Below, in pieces: positions 1 through 6,824 of a DNA stretch of 28,229 bases; positions within the stretch are counted from its first letter, which is position 1; each line of letters starts with the position of its first letter. The stretch spans positions 1-28,229 of the forward strand of contig CAWIYI010000001.1 in the NCBI GenBank assembly GCA_963840245.1, given 5' to 3'. Source of the DNA: Bog-473 sp963840245. GTDB taxonomy: Bacteria > Actinomycetota > Acidimicrobiia > Acidimicrobiales > RAAP-2. The notes under the pieces were generated by a model. The model searched no databases. It was not told the origin of the DNA and was given only the letters and a program-made list of their open reading frames with translations. A program made the translations under genes and the position numbers.

Positions 1-425
1 CGGGCTGAAGCGCTCGACGCCCCCGAAGGGGAAGGGCGACTTCTCGAAGAGGAGCGGCGAGCGGGTCATCGTGTCCACGCCGCCGGCGACCACGGCGTCG
101 GCCATGCCCGAGCGGATGTTGGCCGCCGCCTCCTGCACCGCCATCATGCCGGTGGCGCACTGGCGCTGCACGGCCCCGCCGGGAGTGTCGGGCGGGAGAC
201 CCAGGGCGTTGGCCACGTAGCGGGCGGTGCAGCCGCCGCCCTGGAGGACCTCGCCGAGCAGCAGATCGTCGATGTCGCCGGCGTCCAGGCCGGCTGCGGC
301 GATCGACCCCGGCCACCGTCTGCATGCCGATGTCCTGCAGGGAGAGGCCCGCCAGCGAGCGGCCGGAGCGGCCGATCGGTGTGCGAACAGCGGCGACGAT
401 GACGGCGTCATGGGCTTGCGGTCAC
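1..425 (-). CDS. Thiolase (acetyl-CoA acetyltransferase family), N-terminal part, cut by window edge, two apparent 1-base frameshifts
   Basis: This is the N-terminal ~140 residues of a thiolase; the rest lies beyond base 1. Thiolases cleave 3-ketoacyl-CoA with CoA or condense two acyl-CoAs. The family start DAVIVAAVRTPIGR is visible, then SIAAAGLDAGDIDDLLLGEV, then the nucleophile loop VQRQCATGM (Cys about residue 89) and DTMTRSPLL. These blocks lie in different frames. A GTG at 425 has a good ribosome site (GGAGGA, 431-436), but its frame meets TGA after five codons. Dropping one G of the GGG at 412-414 joins it to the DAVIVAA block, and dropping one C of the CCCC at 307-310 joins that to the rest. 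I infer one thiolase gene with two 1-base insertions, either assembly errors or real decay. It follows the DUF35 gene by 11 nt, the usual thiolase/DUF35 pairing. Confidence 0.8.
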
Positions 426-436
426 GGGTGTCCTCC

Positions 437-844
437 TCAGGCCCGCACGAAGACGGGGATCGTGAACTCGTCGGAGATGGGCTGGAACGAGACCATCAGG
501 GGCATGCCGACCCGGAGCTCCTCGAAGGGGCAGTCGACGACATTGGTCATCATGCGGGGCCCCTCGGCCAGGTCGACGATGGCGGCCACGTAGGGCACGC
601 GGTCACGGAAGGGCGGCATGTCGTTGTTGTAGATGACGGACCAGGTGTAGAGGGTTCCCTCGCCGCTGGCCTGGTACCACTCGACCTGCTCGCTCCAGCA
701 CTTCGGGCAGAAGGGCCGCGGGTAGTAGGAATAGGCGTCGCAGTCGAGGCAGTGCTTGATGAGCAGGCGCTCTTCCTTGGCCGCCTCCCAGAACTCGATG
801 GTGTCGCCCTCCGGCGTGGGGAGGTCGAAACGAACCGTGCTCAT
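437..844 (-). CDS. Zn-ribbon/OB-fold (DUF35) acyl-CoA-associated protein
   Basis: A 135-aa DUF35 family protein. These small proteins have an N-terminal rubredoxin-like zinc ribbon and a C-terminal OB fold; they bind acyl-CoA and dock onto thiolase or HMG-CoA-synthase-fold partners. The zinc ribbon is clear: C32-x2-C35-x10-C46-x2-C49. The OB part follows (GEGTLYTWSVIY, PYVAAIVDLAEG, VGMPLMVSFQPI). I chose the ATG at 844, not an upstream start, because a very strong ribosome site (AGGGAGGAGG) lies just ahead and the family begins here. The stop is 11 nt from the start of the thiolase downstream, so the two are probably co-translated and form a complex. A TGAC-N6-GTCA palindrome lies about 125 nt upstream, in the divergent region shared with the ligase. 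Confidence 0.9.
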   Translation of the reverse strand: MSTVRFDLPTPEGDTIEFWEAAKEERLLIKHCLDCDAYSYYPRPFCPKCWSEQVEWYQASGEGTLYTWSVIYNNDMPPFRDRVPYVAAIVDLAEGPRMMTNVVDCPFEELRVGMPLMVSFQPISDEFTIPVFVRA

Positions 845-968
845 GGCGCCTCCTCCCTGGGTCAGGTCCCGGGCGGCGGCGCCCCCGGGCAAGCAAGTCT
901 GTCGAACGAGTTGGGTGGTCACCCCGGGATTGACCGCCAGGAGCGCATCGGCCATGCTGCAACGAACC

Positions 969-982
969 TGACACTGGCGTCA
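969..982. promoter_or_regulatory. Candidate operator, site 1 (TGACACTGGCGTCA)
   Basis: An imperfect 14-bp palindrome between the divergent DUF35/thiolase unit and the acyl-CoA ligase, about 40 bp before the ligase start. It matches four other sites in the window (7697, 18033, 21639, 28151) with the form TGAC-N6-GTCA. The size and symmetry fit a dimeric repressor such as a TetR-family protein; the regulator itself is not identified. Confidence 0.5.
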
Positions 983-1021
983 ACTTTCCGTGCCGACCGA
1001 CCTCCTGGGGGACCCGCAGAC

Positions 1022-2560
1022 GTGTTGATGGACGATCACCTGGCCCGTATGGCCGAGGAGTTCGGCGACCGCACCGCGTTCGCGGTCGTCGACGTGGGGT
1101 CCATGACGTTCGCCGAGTGGGACGGCGCGGCCAACGCCATGGCGCGTCGCCTCCTCGCGGCCGGCCTCGAGCCCGGTGCCCGCGTCGGCATCCACCTGCA
1201 CCCTGAATTGGCGTTGCGCTGGCTCGTCTCGTACTCGGCCGCGCATCGGGCCGGCGGCGTGGCCGTGCCGATGAACCCCCGCCTGGCCCCGGCCGAGGTG
1301 GCCCACATGCTCGAGCACTCGGGCGCCACGGCCGTCGTGGCCGACGCCGACCTGCTGCGCAGCGACGCCGAGGTCGGGGTGGACCGCCTCGTCACCCTGA
1401 TCGACGCCGGCGCGGAGGACGGGACCGTGCCGCCTGCCGACAACCCGGTGCCGGTGCTCGGGTGGAACGAGGCCACGGCCGGCGACCGCTCGGCGTTCCA
1501 GGCCCCGCGCCGCTCCGAGGACCTGGCCGACATCCTCTACACGTCGGGGACGACCGGCCGCCCCAAGGGTGTGGCCGTCCGCCATTCCAACGGGTCGATG
1601 ATCGGCGCGGTCGAGCCCAACTGGACCGGTGCCGGGTGGCTGCACGCCAGCCCGCTCTTCACCTTCGCCGGCATCGCCCTCGTGTACACGCCCATGAAGC
1701 TCGGCCTGCAGGTGATCTACCAGCCGCGCTTCGACGCCGAGCGCTGGCTGCGCGTGGTGGAGGACGAGCACCCGACGGCCGTCTTCCTCGTCCCGACCAT
1801 GGCCCATCTGCTCATCGACCACCCCCGCTTCGCCGAGGCCGACCTGTCGTCCGTGCAGATGTGCTCGGTGGGTAGCGCGCCACTGGCGCCCTACGTCGTC
1901 GAGCGGCTGCAGGAGAAGATGCCCGACGCCCTGGTGTCGAACAACTACGGCATGACCGAGGCCGGTTCGGCCTATTGCGTCATGCCCAAGGGCGAGGCGG
2001 TCAGGCGCCCCGGCTCGGTGGGACAGATCGCCCCGCCTGCGGTCGCGCGCATCGTCGACGAGCACGACCGGCAGCTGCCTCCCGACGTGGTGGGTGAGGT
2101 GCGCCTCAAGATGCCGGGTCGCCAGCGCGAGTACTTCGAAGACCCCGCGGCGACGGCCGAGATGTGGCGGGACGGCTGGCTGGTCACGGGCGACCTGGGC
2201 AAGCTCGACGAGGACGGCTACCTCTACATCGTCGGCCGCTCCAAGGATGTGATCATCCGCGGGGGCAACAACGTCCACGCCACCGACGTCGAGCACGCCC
2301 TCGTGCAGCACGAGGCCGTGAAGGAGGTCGCCGTGGTCGGTGCGCCCCACCCGGTGCTCGGCGAGGACGTGGTGGCCTTCGTCGTGCTGCACCCGGGCGC
2401 CCGGGCCGACGCCGAGGAGCTCCGCGTCTTCGGGCTCGAGCACCTGGCCGACTACAAGGTGCCGCGCCAGTTCGTCTTCGTCGACGAGCTTCCGCGCAAC
2501 CCGACCGGCAAGGTCGTCAAGCCCGAGCTGCGGGCACGGCTCACCGCAACGTCGGCCTGA
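1022..2560 (+). CDS. AMP-dependent acyl-CoA synthetase/ligase
   Basis: A 512-aa member of the adenylate-forming (ANL) family, which activates a carboxylic acid with ATP to an acyl-AMP and then an acyl-CoA. Visible motifs are the P-loop-like YTSGTTGRPKGVA (about residue 173), NNYGMTEAG (about 307), GWLVTGDLG (about 388), the hinge and GRSKDVIIRGGNNV region, and the C-terminal catalytic lysine in PTGKVVK (K497). Length is normal for the family. The start is either GTG 1022, with GGGGGA at 1008-1013, or ATG 1028; the open frame runs further upstream but carries no homology there. The substrate cannot be read from sequence. It is divergent from the DUF35/thiolase pair and shares a candidate operator with it, which suggests it activates the acid those genes degrade. 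Confidence 0.92.
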   Translation: MLMDDHLARMAEEFGDRTAFAVVDVGSMTFAEWDGAANAMARRLLAAGLEPGARVGIHLHPELALRWLVSYSAAHRAGGVAVPMNPRLAPAEVAHMLEHSGATAVVADADLLRSDAEVGVDRLVTLIDAGAEDGTVPPADNPVPVLGWNEATAGDRSAFQAPRRSEDLADILYTSGTTGRPKGVAVRHSNGSMIGAVEPNWTGAGWLHASPLFTFAGIALVYTPMKLGLQVIYQPRFDAERWLRVVEDEHPTAVFLVPTMAHLLIDHPRFAEADLSSVQMCSVGSAPLAPYVVERLQEKMPDALVSNNYGMTEAGSAYCVMPKGEAVRRPGSVGQIAPPAVARIVDEHDRQLPPDVVGEVRLKMPGRQREYFEDPAATAEMWRDGWLVTGDLGKLDEDGYLYIVGRSKDVIIRGGNNVHATDVEHALVQHEAVKEVAVVGAPHPVLGEDVVAFVVLHPGARADAEELRVFGLEHLADYKVPRQFVFVDELPRNPTGKVVKPELRARLTATSA

Positions 2561-2576
2561 CCACGCCCGCCGCGGA

Positions 2577-2735
2577 TCAGTCGGACCATGCCGCCGCCCG
2601 CACGACGGACCGGAGCGCAGCCATCGGCTCGCAGAAGGGCGAGAGCGAACGATGGTCGAAGCGCACGCTGAAACCGGTGGCGCCGAGGGCGACGTAGGAG
2701 GCCAGGAACTCCGTCGTCTGCTCGTGTCGTCGCAT
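2577..2735 (-). pseudogene. C-terminal remnant of a luciferase-like (LLM) flavin-dependent oxidoreductase
   Basis: A 52-codon minus-strand frame from ATG 2735 to TGA 2577. Its middle, ASYVALGATGFSVRFDHRS, followed by FCEPMAALRSV, resembles the C-terminal end of actinobacterial LLM-class, often F420-dependent, oxidoreductases. Upstream the same frame stays open but loses resemblance, so the catalytic body (normally about 300 aa) is absent. No clear ribosome site precedes the ATG. I read it as a leftover 3' end after deletion rather than a working small gene. The match is from memory of the family, so the assignment is tentative. Confidence 0.45.
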
Positions 2736-2800
2736 GTGACGCGCTGATGAACTCTGCTCGATCTTTCGCTGCTTCGTTCGGGGGCCGCGATCACCTGTCG

Positions 2801-2806
2801 TATACT
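2801..2806 (+). promoter_or_regulatory. -10 element TATACT
   Basis: A near-consensus -10 hexamer in an AT-richer stretch, with no good -35. Transcription would begin near 2813, just before the ATG at 2817, and run to the terminator at 2991-3021. Confidence 0.55.
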
Positions 2807-2816
2807 GACCAGACCA

Positions 2817-2962
2817 TGACCGAGCAGTCTGCGATGCACGACCGGTTCTCCCGGTGTCGGCAGGGAGGCAACTCCCTGGGTCGGTCGCGCCTTGCCATGT
2901 CCGAGGTACAGATCTGTGGGATCCCCAAGCTGAGCAAGGGGGAGGTGGCCCCGACGCCGTAG
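2817..2962 (+). CDS. Possible 48-aa protein, near-leaderless; competes with a structured-RNA reading
   Basis: I do not recognise this product. From ATG 2817 to TAG 2962 the frame encodes 48 residues starting MTEQSAMHDRF and ending KGEVAPTP. By hand count about 40 of 47 codons end in G or C, against about 55% G/C at second positions, which is the bias expected of coding DNA here. The ATG lies 10 nt after a TATACT -10 box, so the mRNA would be almost leaderless and needs no ribosome site. An intrinsic terminator follows 29 nt after the stop. The same bases also form convincing RNA helices (see the ncRNA entry), so coding and structural roles cannot be separated by eye. Confidence 0.4.
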
Positions 2963-2990
2963 AGGACGCTTACCAGTCCCGACGTCGAGG

Positions 2991-3021
2991 AGCCGCTTCC
3001 CACCAGGGAAGCGGCTTTTTT
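2991..3021 (+). terminator. Intrinsic terminator
   Basis: An 11-bp perfect stem (AGCCGCTTCCC / GGGAAGCGGCT) with an ACCA loop, followed by a run of six T. This is the clearest rho-independent terminator in the window. Confidence 0.92.
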
Positions 3022-3108
3022 GCGTTCATGTGCTGGTCCGGCAGCGATCCCGCCGGCCAACGAGCCCGATACGGGAGCAACCCGGCAGGAATCCGAGGGA
3101 GAACGACC

Positions 3109-3276
3109 ATGCAGACGATCGCCAGTTCGAAAGAGAGAGCCAACATGACGACGCAGCTGTGCCCGCGTTGCGGGTTCCACCCGGCGTCCCCGCGGACCGC
3201 GGGGTACTGCTCGTGGGATTGCTATGAGGCCGACGACGAGGATGCTGACGAGGATGAGGCCGAGAAGGCGGCGTGA
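3109..3276 (+). CDS. Small zinc-ribbon protein with acidic tail
   Basis: A 55-aa protein of unknown function. It carries C18-x2-C21 (CPRCGFHP) and C34-x3-C38 (YCSWDC), enough for one zinc site, followed by a strongly acidic tail of alternating D, E and A. The start at ATG 3109 is supported by GAGGGAGA at 3095-3102; a second ATG at 3145 lacks a clear site. The promoter is probably shared with, or read through from, the unit ending at the 2991-3021 terminator, so expression could be attenuated there. No enzymatic motif is visible. A nucleic-acid or protein adaptor role is only a guess. Confidence 0.72.
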   Translation: MQTIASSKERANMTTQLCPRCGFHPASPRTAGYCSWDCYEADDEDADEDEAEKAA

Positions 3277-3343
3277 TGCGGCGTCCGTCGCGTCGCTCCG
3301 GGCGTCCGCGGGTGGGGGCGGCCGTCTGGTGCGCCCGTAGGCT

Positions 3344-5083
3344 TCACTTCCGCGACGCGTCCTCGGGTGCCGAGATCCCTCCCCAGAGCGGGTCAGGCCG
3401 ACCCGAGGCGTAGGCGGACTGCAGGTTCTGGAGCCACGTCAGGCTGTCGTCGAGACCGCCGGCGCGATTTCGACGGAGCCAGAGCGTGCGGTAACGCTCG
3501 AGCAGAGGATCGAGCTCCCCACCGAGGCGGGCCCGCTCGTCTGCGGCAACCGAGCTGAGGTACCCGTCGCCGCGCAGTCGAGCCCGAGCGTCCTTGGTCA
3601 AGAGGCTCACGAGATCGACACTGAAGAGGACCTCGTCGATCAGCCACGCCGCGTCGCCCCGTCGGGGCCGGGAGTCGTGGGCGGCACGGCGCGCCGACTC
3701 CAGGCAGCCGTCGACCGCGTCGAGCTCTTCGGTGGTGAGTCCAGCGGTCAGACCACGACCGACGGGCAGCTGCGGGTAGTAGAGGTTCATGACGAGCGCC
3801 GACATGTTCGGGAACTGCGGGGTGATCAGCCGATGGGCGTCACCGAGCGCGAGGACGGCCTCGGCGAGACGCCCGGTCGGATCGTGGAAGACGTGCGCGC
3901 TGAGCGCCGGTCCCAGGTCGATGTCGCCGTTGGTCTCCAAACACCACGACACCGCGGCGCCATAGGCCAGTCCCGGTTCGCTGATGACCCACTGCTGCAA
4001 GTGGCCCAGGTCGCCCCAGTCGGTGTTGAGATACCCGGTTGCTCCGTGGGCCAGCGCGGCGGCGGCGGCGCGTCGGCAGGTGGTGCGGGCATTGGTGCTG
4101 CGGCCGAGAATGCTCATCCAGCTCGAGGTCCCCGGGGCCACCCAGAACGGCACGGAGGCGCCGGCCAGCACGGCGCAGCGTTCGTCGAAGGGATGCCAGT
4201 CGTCGTAGCCCCACTCACAGATCGTCACCCCATCCGGGAGCGAGGCGACCCGGTCGGCCCGGCCCGAGACCATGTCCCCCCACATCAACATTTCGCGCCC
4301 GGCGAGCTCGGGGAGCGCGCGGAGCGTCGCCACCCAGGCCAGGAAGTCGTCCATGCGCTCCGGTGGGAGCTCCCACGCCTCGTCGAGCCCGACGTGGACC
4401 CGGCGGCTGCTGAAGAGCGGCAGCAGCTCGGCCAGCAGTTCGCGCACGAGCGCGAGGGAGCCCGGACGGGACGGGTCGATGGTCATCGGCGCCCGGCTGA
4501 TCCCGAAGGGGTCGACGAAGCCCTCGGGGGCGACGGCGAGCGGACGGTAGCGGTCGTGGCTCAGCCACCGGTTCATGTGGCCGAGGCAGTTCTGGTTCGG
4601 CACGAGCTCGACGTGCCGGGCCCGGCAGAAGGCGTCGAGCTGGCGGATCTCCTCCGCATCGAGGGGGTCGGCCGACCCGTGCACTTCGGGGTGGCCCTGG
4701 TAGGCGAAGGTGTGCTCCGAGTACAACTGCACCTGGTTGATCTTGAGCGAGGCCAGGCGGTCGATGACGGCGTGCAAGGAGGCCGTGGTCGGGACCTTGT
4801 CGCGCGAGATGTCGAGCATGACGCCGCGTACGGGGAGGTCGGGATGGTCGCAGATGACGCCGGCGGGGAGCGCACCGTCGTGGAGCTGACCTAGTTGCGC
4901 CAGTGTCGCCTCGCCGTAGAAGAGCCCTGCGTCATCGGCTCCGACCAACTGCACACCAGAGCGGCCGATACGAAGCTCGTAGCCCTGGGCCGGGAGCGAG
5001 CGGTCGATCCGTCTCTGGACGGGCCGGTTGGACACCATCTCGCCGGTCAACTCGAGGCGGCGCGGGACGGGCAGCAGGTTCAC
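3344..5083 (-). CDS. GH20 family beta-N-acetylhexosaminidase (GcnA-like)
   Basis: A 579-aa glycoside hydrolase family 20 enzyme, expected to remove terminal beta-linked GlcNAc or GalNAc by substrate-assisted catalysis. After an N-terminal GH20b-like domain (about residues 1-80) come RGVMLDISRDKVPT, KINQVQLYSEHTFAY, VELVPNQNCLGHM and the catalytic Asp-Glu pair in HVGLDEAWEL (D234-E235), then MLMWGDM and YLNTDWGDLGH. The usual HxGGDE motif reads HVGLDE here. No signal peptide is seen, so it is probably cytosolic. The GTG start at 5083 overlaps the stop of the upstream acetyltransferase by 4 nt (GTGA), so the two are translationally coupled. This suggests use of amino sugars from cell wall or chitin. 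Confidence 0.88.
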   Translation of the reverse strand: MNLLPVPRRLELTGEMVSNRPVQRRIDRSLPAQGYELRIGRSGVQLVGADDAGLFYGEATLAQLGQLHDGALPAGVICDHPDLPVRGVMLDISRDKVPTTASLHAVIDRLASLKINQVQLYSEHTFAYQGHPEVHGSADPLDAEEIRQLDAFCRARHVELVPNQNCLGHMNRWLSHDRYRPLAVAPEGFVDPFGISRAPMTIDPSRPGSLALVRELLAELLPLFSSRRVHVGLDEAWELPPERMDDFLAWVATLRALPELAGREMLMWGDMVSGRADRVASLPDGVTICEWGYDDWHPFDERCAVLAGASVPFWVAPGTSSWMSILGRSTNARTTCRRAAAAALAHGATGYLNTDWGDLGHLQQWVISEPGLAYGAAVSWCLETNGDIDLGPALSAHVFHDPTGRLAEAVLALGDAHRLITPQFPNMSALVMNLYYPQLPVGRGLTAGLTTEELDAVDGCLESARRAAHDSRPRRGDAAWLIDEVLFSVDLVSLLTKDARARLRGDGYLSSVAADERARLGGELDPLLERYRTLWLRRNRAGGLDDSLTWLQNLQSAYASGRPDPLWGGISAPEDASRK

Positions 5084-5913
5084 GACAGCTGCTTGCGGTA
5101 GACGAAGTACACGTCGCTGACGCGCCCGCCCACGGCCGCGTAGGGCGCGATCGGTCCGACCCAGACGACGGCGACCCGCGTCGCGCCCCGGCGACGCAGC
5201 TCGTGGAGCGCGCCGAGCAGCACGCCCTTGCCCCGGCCCTGGCCCATGAGTTCGGGGCGCACGGCCACGGGGCCGAGCAGGCCGCGCCGATTGACCTCGA
5301 AGGCGCAGAACGCGGCGACGGCGCCGGTCTCACCGTCTTCACGGGCGATGACGAGATTCCCCTTGTGGAGTGCGCGCAGGACCTCGAGCCGCCAGTTGGG
5401 CCAATTGTCCTTCATCCACTCGTCGAGCTCCGCGGCGTCTTCGAGGCCGGCCGCGGCGTGACCGCGAGGATCGTCGGGGATCGCCAGCAGATCGACGTCC
5501 ATGTTGAGGTTCGTCTCGACCCGGCTGTAGTGCCGGCGTTCCAGGAGGCAGATGAGCGGGATCTCGCGACTTGGCACACCCGGCCACAAGAAATAGGGCG
5601 GGTCCGCCCCGGTGGCAAGGCTCCGATGTCCCGCGTTGACGGCCCAGTCCTCCGCTGCCTGCAGAAGGGTGTGGCCCAGGCCGGAGCGACGCGCGGACGG
5701 GTCGACGGCGAGGAGGCGGATGTGCGCGCCGTCGTCACATTCGACCATGGCGACGACACCGCGGGCGGGGTCACCGAAGATCGCCACGGGCTGCTCGTCC
5801 GCACAGAGCGCGCCCGCCAGCTCCTCGGTCGAGGGCGGGTCTGCCATCGACCGGTGGCACAGGTGGGCAATGGCCTCCAGGTCGGACGAGCCGAGCCGTG
5901 GCAGGTCGCTCAC
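5080..5913 (-). CDS. Tandem-GNAT N-acetyltransferase
   Basis: A 277-aa protein with two GNAT folds. The N-terminal domain has an acetyl-CoA loop RRSGLG (residues 75-80) after VDPSA; the C-terminal domain has QGRGKG (about 225-230) after VAVRPELM. Double-GNAT proteins include mycothiol synthase MshD and the glucosamine/glucosaminide acetyltransferase GlmA. Coupling to the downstream GH20 hexosaminidase (4-nt overlap) favours an amino-sugar acetylating role, as known for GlmA beside an N-acetylglucosaminidase, but this is inference. It starts at GTG 5913; there is no ribosome site, but TAGCAT lies 7 nt upstream, so the mRNA is probably leaderless. Confidence 0.8.
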   Translation of the reverse strand: MSDLPRLGSSDLEAIAHLCHRSMADPPSTEELAGALCADEQPVAIFGDPARGVVAMVECDDGAHIRLLAVDPSARRSGLGHTLLQAAEDWAVNAGHRSLATGADPPYFLWPGVPSREIPLICLLERRHYSRVETNLNMDVDLLAIPDDPRGHAAAGLEDAAELDEWMKDNWPNWRLEVLRALHKGNLVIAREDGETGAVAAFCAFEVNRRGLLGPVAVRPELMGQGRGKGVLLGALHELRRRGATRVAVVWVGPIAPYAAVGGRVSDVYFVYRKQLS

Positions 5914-5920
5914 GGCGACG

Positions 5921-5926
5921 ATGCTA
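5921..5926 (-). promoter_or_regulatory. -10 element TAGCAT, leaderless promoter of the GNAT/GH20 operon
   Basis: A TANNNT hexamer ending 7 nt before the GTG at 5913, so the transcript would begin at the start codon. Confidence 0.5.
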
Positions 5927-5943
5927 GGTCCGTCGACCCCGAA

Positions 5944-6792
5944 TCAGCCGATCTCGTCGGGGAAGCGGAGCCGGGCCAGCTGGGTGGACTGGCCCACCAT
6001 GTGCCCCAGGCTGTCCCAGAGGACGCATGTCTCGTCGACCATCCCGTCGGCAACCAGGCCGGCGGTCATGCGGACGCCGAGCCAGCCCGGCGCCGGGCGC
6101 GCCCGCACGTAGGCGGACATCTGCAGCGTCGGTACCCAACCGGTGGAACCGATCATGAGCGTCGCCGGCGGGATGGCGTCGGCGAAGAAGAGAACGGAAA
6201 GGGCGTCGGGCTCCGAGCCGTCGGCGAACCGTGTCCAGCCGCGCAGTTCGGCCGGCGTGCCGGGTGGCGGGGGAGAGACGGCGAAAGGGAGCGTGGCCGG
6301 GTCCAGCCGGAGGTCGAGCACGTCCATGATCCCCACATAGACACCGGTCGGGATCTTCGGGGTGAGGCGAACGCACTCCTCGGGGTCCGGCGCGTGGAAG
6401 GGCTCGGTGCCGTCGTAGCGGGTGGCGGGCACCTCGGGAAGTGCGCCCAGCACGTACACGGCGTCCACCAGATCGTCCCCGCCCTGGGCGAGGACGGCCC
6501 GCACGTGGGCAGCCGTCCGCCCGCTGCGGAGCAGGGTCGTCCGCACGGTGGCCGGGCCGATCTCGGGGGGCCGCAGGTAGGTGATGGAGGAGGCCAGGAC
6601 CTCCCAGTCCGCGTTGGCGGCGCCGCGAGCGATGCTGCGCGCGGCGCGCCCCAACAGCGCGAGGAGATAGCCGCCGTTGGGTTTGTCGCCCACGGTCCAC
6701 AGGTGGTGGACGCGGGCCTCGAAGAGGGCGGGATCACCGGTTTGCTGCACCGCTGTCGCCCCGTCGAAGGAGAGGTCCTCCGGCTCTCGCAT
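5944..6792 (-). CDS. Acyl-CoA thioesterase-like protein (double hot-dog)
   Basis: A 282-aa protein of the thioesterase-like superfamily (TesB-like, 4HBT_3 type) with two hot-dog halves. The N-terminal half contains VHHLWTVGDKPNGGYLLALL, the usual helix entry of the fold, and ITYLRPPEIGPATVRTTLLRSGRT; the C-terminal half contains GWVPTLQMSAYVRARPAPGWLGV and LWDSLGHMVGQSTQLARL. It would hydrolyse acyl-CoA thioesters or bind them. Start ATG 6792 is chosen because homology begins there and TAGGGT lies 7 nt upstream, a leaderless arrangement. It is divergent from the methyltransferase and follows the ligase/thiolase theme of the window. Substrate unknown. Confidence 0.8.
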   Translation of the reverse strand: MREPEDLSFDGATAVQQTGDPALFEARVHHLWTVGDKPNGGYLLALLGRAARSIARGAANADWEVLASSITYLRPPEIGPATVRTTLLRSGRTAAHVRAVLAQGGDDLVDAVYVLGALPEVPATRYDGTEPFHAPDPEECVRLTPKIPTGVYVGIMDVLDLRLDPATLPFAVSPPPPGTPAELRGWTRFADGSEPDALSVLFFADAIPPATLMIGSTGWVPTLQMSAYVRARPAPGWLGVRMTAGLVADGMVDETCVLWDSLGHMVGQSTQLARLRFPDEIG

Positions 6793-6799
6793 GCGGGCG

Positions 6800-6805
6800 A
6801 CCCTA
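6800..6805 (-). promoter_or_regulatory. -10 element TAGGGT, leaderless promoter of the thioesterase-like gene
   Basis: A TANNNT hexamer 7 nt before ATG 6792, with no Shine-Dalgarno sequence between. Confidence 0.45.
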
Positions 6806-6824
6806 CCGGCGGCGATGATGGCGC

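Larger units (their letters stand above)
2813..3021 (+). ncRNA. Candidate structured small RNA or attenuator ending in an intrinsic terminator
   Basis: A transcript of about 210 nt is bounded by the -10 at 2801 and the terminator at 2991-3021. Visible helices: a 7-bp stem with a GCAA tetraloop (CAGGGAG 2861-2867 with CTCCCTG 2872-2878); CCTTGC 2890-2895 with GCAAGG 2934-2939; and a closing helix GGTGTCGG 2853-2860 with CCGACGCC 2951-2958. CGACCG 2839-2844 could also pair with CGGTCG 2882-2887, crossing the closing helix as a pseudoknot or alternative fold. I compared it from memory with 6S, SRP, tmRNA, 6C, cobalamin, SAM, TPP and c-di-GMP RNAs and found no match. It precedes the zinc-ribbon gene by about 90 nt, so it could attenuate that gene or be an independent sRNA. 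Confidence 0.4.

Noticed and set aside
227..1021. Upstream extension of the ligase reading frame across the DUF35 gene
   Set aside because: It lies antisense to the clearly real DUF35 and thiolase genes and shows no domain; adenylate-forming homology begins only after 1022.
980..2839. Long minus-strand open frame antisense to the ligase
   Set aside because: A shadow of a GC-rich coding strand; His/Arg/Gly/Val-rich composition and no domain.
2813..3021. Known housekeeping RNA (6S, SRP, tmRNA, RNase P)
   Set aside because: No SRP GGAAGCAGC-type loop, no tRNA-like end, no single long 6S hairpin and no RNase P conserved blocks.
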